In this document: piece after piece, positions 34,315-35,503 of the stretch
How the letters are laid out: every line of letters starts with the position of its first letter
Numbering within the stretch: the first letter of the stretch is position 1
IMG/VR virus record: IMGVR_UViG_3300007276_000137
Location: 1 to 35,503 of that record
Length of the DNA stretch: 35,503 bases
From: a virus
Reading direction: 5' to 3' (one strand)
The notes under the pieces: generated by a model
The model's database searches: none
Seen by the model: only the letters and a program-made list of their open reading frames with translations
Told to the model about the DNA's origin: nothing
Program-made: the position numbers and the translations under genes

Positions 34315-35503
34315 TTATTTGATTATTTGTGAATTAGTTCCAGTATTACTATACTTAGAAATATTTATATTTAGTTTAGGTTTTTCAACCTTAGCGTTTG
34401 GTGCATACAAATGTCTATTGTTGGCCATTATAGCTAAACCAGAACTTATTGTTGCATCATACTTTGTTCTTTTGTTTATATCAAATCTACTCCAATCATT
34501 TAATAAATCATTGAAGTATAAATCTCCAAAAGTTCCATCTTGTCTCATGCCCACGTGATCTTGGATGTACATCTCAATTGCAGCAGCATGAGCTTGTTTT
34601 ATATCTTCCGAGGAATTAGGTATTCCTCCAACTTCTTTTTCAGCTACAGATAATTTATTCCATGATTTATCAGGACGGTTCATACTAAAACCTCTGTAAC
34701 CTCTACGCCTCAAGTAATACAAGAGACGAGGTTTATTGTTTTCCGCAAGTATAGGCATTCCATAAAATACTAATGCCATTAATACATCTTCAAAAAATAT
34801 CTCAGCCGTAGGTGGTCTTGATAAGTATTCTAAAAAAAAGCTATTCGCAGGAGCGTCCTCCATGCTAAACCTGGTTAAGCCGTGTAATGCTCCTTTAGAA
34901 CCTTCTCCATCTACGGTCCCTGATATATCATAAGAGTCACAACCAAATGCTCCCATGTGTTCATTACCAGGATATTTTATACCATTTTTAAGTACCACTC
35001 TATTCTGTAATTGCTGAGGTGGAACCCAGCTAACTTTAAACCTACCCTTTGGATCTGGATAGAATATTACTTGTGAATCTTTAATACCGTTTACCCATTG
35101 AAAATTACCTTGAGTAATTCCTAAGGTTTTAGACATTTCTTCGTTATAATCTACTTGTTCATATATTTTAACTAAATTAAATATACTATTTTTTGTTTCA
35201 TCTCTAAATGCATGCTCTGTAGTTCTTGGGAATTGACGGTAAAATTCATTTAAAGCATCTTGATCATCTTTTAAACCATCTACTTCGTTCTGCCAATTAT
35301 CTATTACACCTATATCTATTAATTCACCGTCTGGGGCGAAGACATCGATATCAGGAGTAATGAAAACTGGAATTCCGTACTCATCAATAAATCCTTCGTA
35401 GTTCCACTCCATTGGGATAAACAAAGAGTATAAACCAGATTTTGTCTGACCGTTTCTATTTCGCTTAGTGACATCTGATGCATTGTATAATTTTTTGAAG
35501 TTA
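34315..35503 (-). CDS. Terminase large subunit, C-terminal part with nuclease domain (5' end beyond window)
   Basis: An open frame of 395 codons runs in from the right edge. The earliest start inside the window is a TTG at 35424, but the frame continues upstream without a stop (KRNRNGQTKSGLYSLFIPME), so the N-terminal ATPase lies outside. The linker YRQFPRTTEHAFRDE is typical of TerL. The RNase H-like nuclease is seen as GAFGCDSYDISG (first Asp), YGMPILAENNKPRLLYYL (Glu) and RTKYDATISSGLAIMANN (last Asp). It cuts concatemeric DNA and drives packaging through the portal, whose gene follows after 5 bases. The C-terminus is Lys/Asn/Ser-rich, perhaps contacting the portal. Confidence 0.88.
   Translation of the reverse strand, partial: NFKKLYNASDVTKRNRNGQTKSGLYSLFIPMEWNYEGFIDEYGIPVFITPDIDVFAPDGELIDIGVIDNWQNEVDGLKDDQDALNEFYRQFPRTTEHAFRDETKNSIFNLVKIYEQVDYNEEMSKTLGITQGNFQWVNGIKDSQVIFYPDPKGRFKVSWVPPQQLQNRVVLKNGIKYPGNEHMGAFGCDSYDISGTVDGEGSKGALHGLTRFSMEDAPANSFFLEYLSRPPTAEIFFEDVLMALVFYGMPILAENNKPRLLYYLRRRGYRGFSMNRPDKSWNKLSVAEKEVGGIPNSSEDIKQAHAAAIEMYIQDHVGMRQDGTFGDLYFNDLLNDWSRFDINKRTKYDATISSGLAIMANNRHLYAPNAKVEKPKLNINISKYSNTGTNSQIIK

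Noticed and set aside
35422-35424. TTG start inside the terminase frame
   Set aside because: The frame stays open to the right edge with TerL-like sequence upstream, so this is an internal codon of a cut gene.
1-35503. tRNA genes, integrase or attachment sites
   Set aside because: The window is almost fully coding on one strand and no such element was seen; the short spacers cannot hold them.

Overview
The window is an interior piece of an AT-rich, tightly packed tailed-phage genome, cut at both ends. Every convincing gene lies on the minus strand, so the module reads from the right edge to the left. I see no tape measure, tail tube, sheath or baseplate gene. The visible order is terminase large subunit, portal, scaffold-like protein, major capsid protein, two connector (ring) type proteins, a very large muzzle or stabilisation type protein, adhesins, then internal ejection-type proteins. 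That is the layout of a short-tailed (podovirus) virion. The portal, ring and muzzle proteins look to me most like those of crAss-like and uncultured marine Bacteroidetes phages. This is recognition of family sequence style and was not tested by a search.

The host is probably a marine member of the Bacteroidota (flavobacteria-like). The leaders before start codons are almost pure A/T and lack Shine-Dalgarno sequences. Two adhesins are built from Cys-rich GCTDPTAxNYxPxAxxDDGSC repeats of the kind common in secreted flavobacterial proteins, and they carry DUF1566/Lcl-type C-type-lectin-like domains.

Layout, right to left. 35503-34315: C-terminal nuclease half of TerL. 34309-31892: portal with a long Q/E-rich coiled-coil tail. 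31864-30650: acidic scaffold-like protein. 30629-29157: major capsid protein, followed by a strong intrinsic terminator (29091-29143). 29079-28225: unknown virion-module protein, then an RNA hairpin (28180-28218) and a 54-residue CGC-motif protein (28168-28004). 27994-26008: two connector/ring-type proteins. 26004-19567: 2145-residue muzzle/stabilisation-type protein. 19579-14440: two paralogous repeat-plus-lectin adhesins. 14383-11492: two unknown small proteins and a beta-rich tail or fibre protein. 11440-11018: GNAT acetyltransferase. 11008-1: three genes in the positions of the T7 gp14/gp15/gp16 ejection set. The last is a giant protein of at least 2977 residues with an N-terminal lytic transglycosylase, a central HExxH motif and a complete HAD-phosphatase motif set, still open at the window edge.

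Together the genes describe packaging, capsid assembly, neck and muzzle assembly, duplicated receptor-binding proteins, and a large cargo likely injected with the DNA. The most interesting parts are the giant polyvalent cargo protein and the pair of adhesins. The adhesins' N-terminal docking peptide is conserved at the protein level while half of its codons differ. No gene-free stretch exceeds about 80 bases. I saw no tRNA, rRNA, CRISPR array, integrase, insertion sequence or attachment site.
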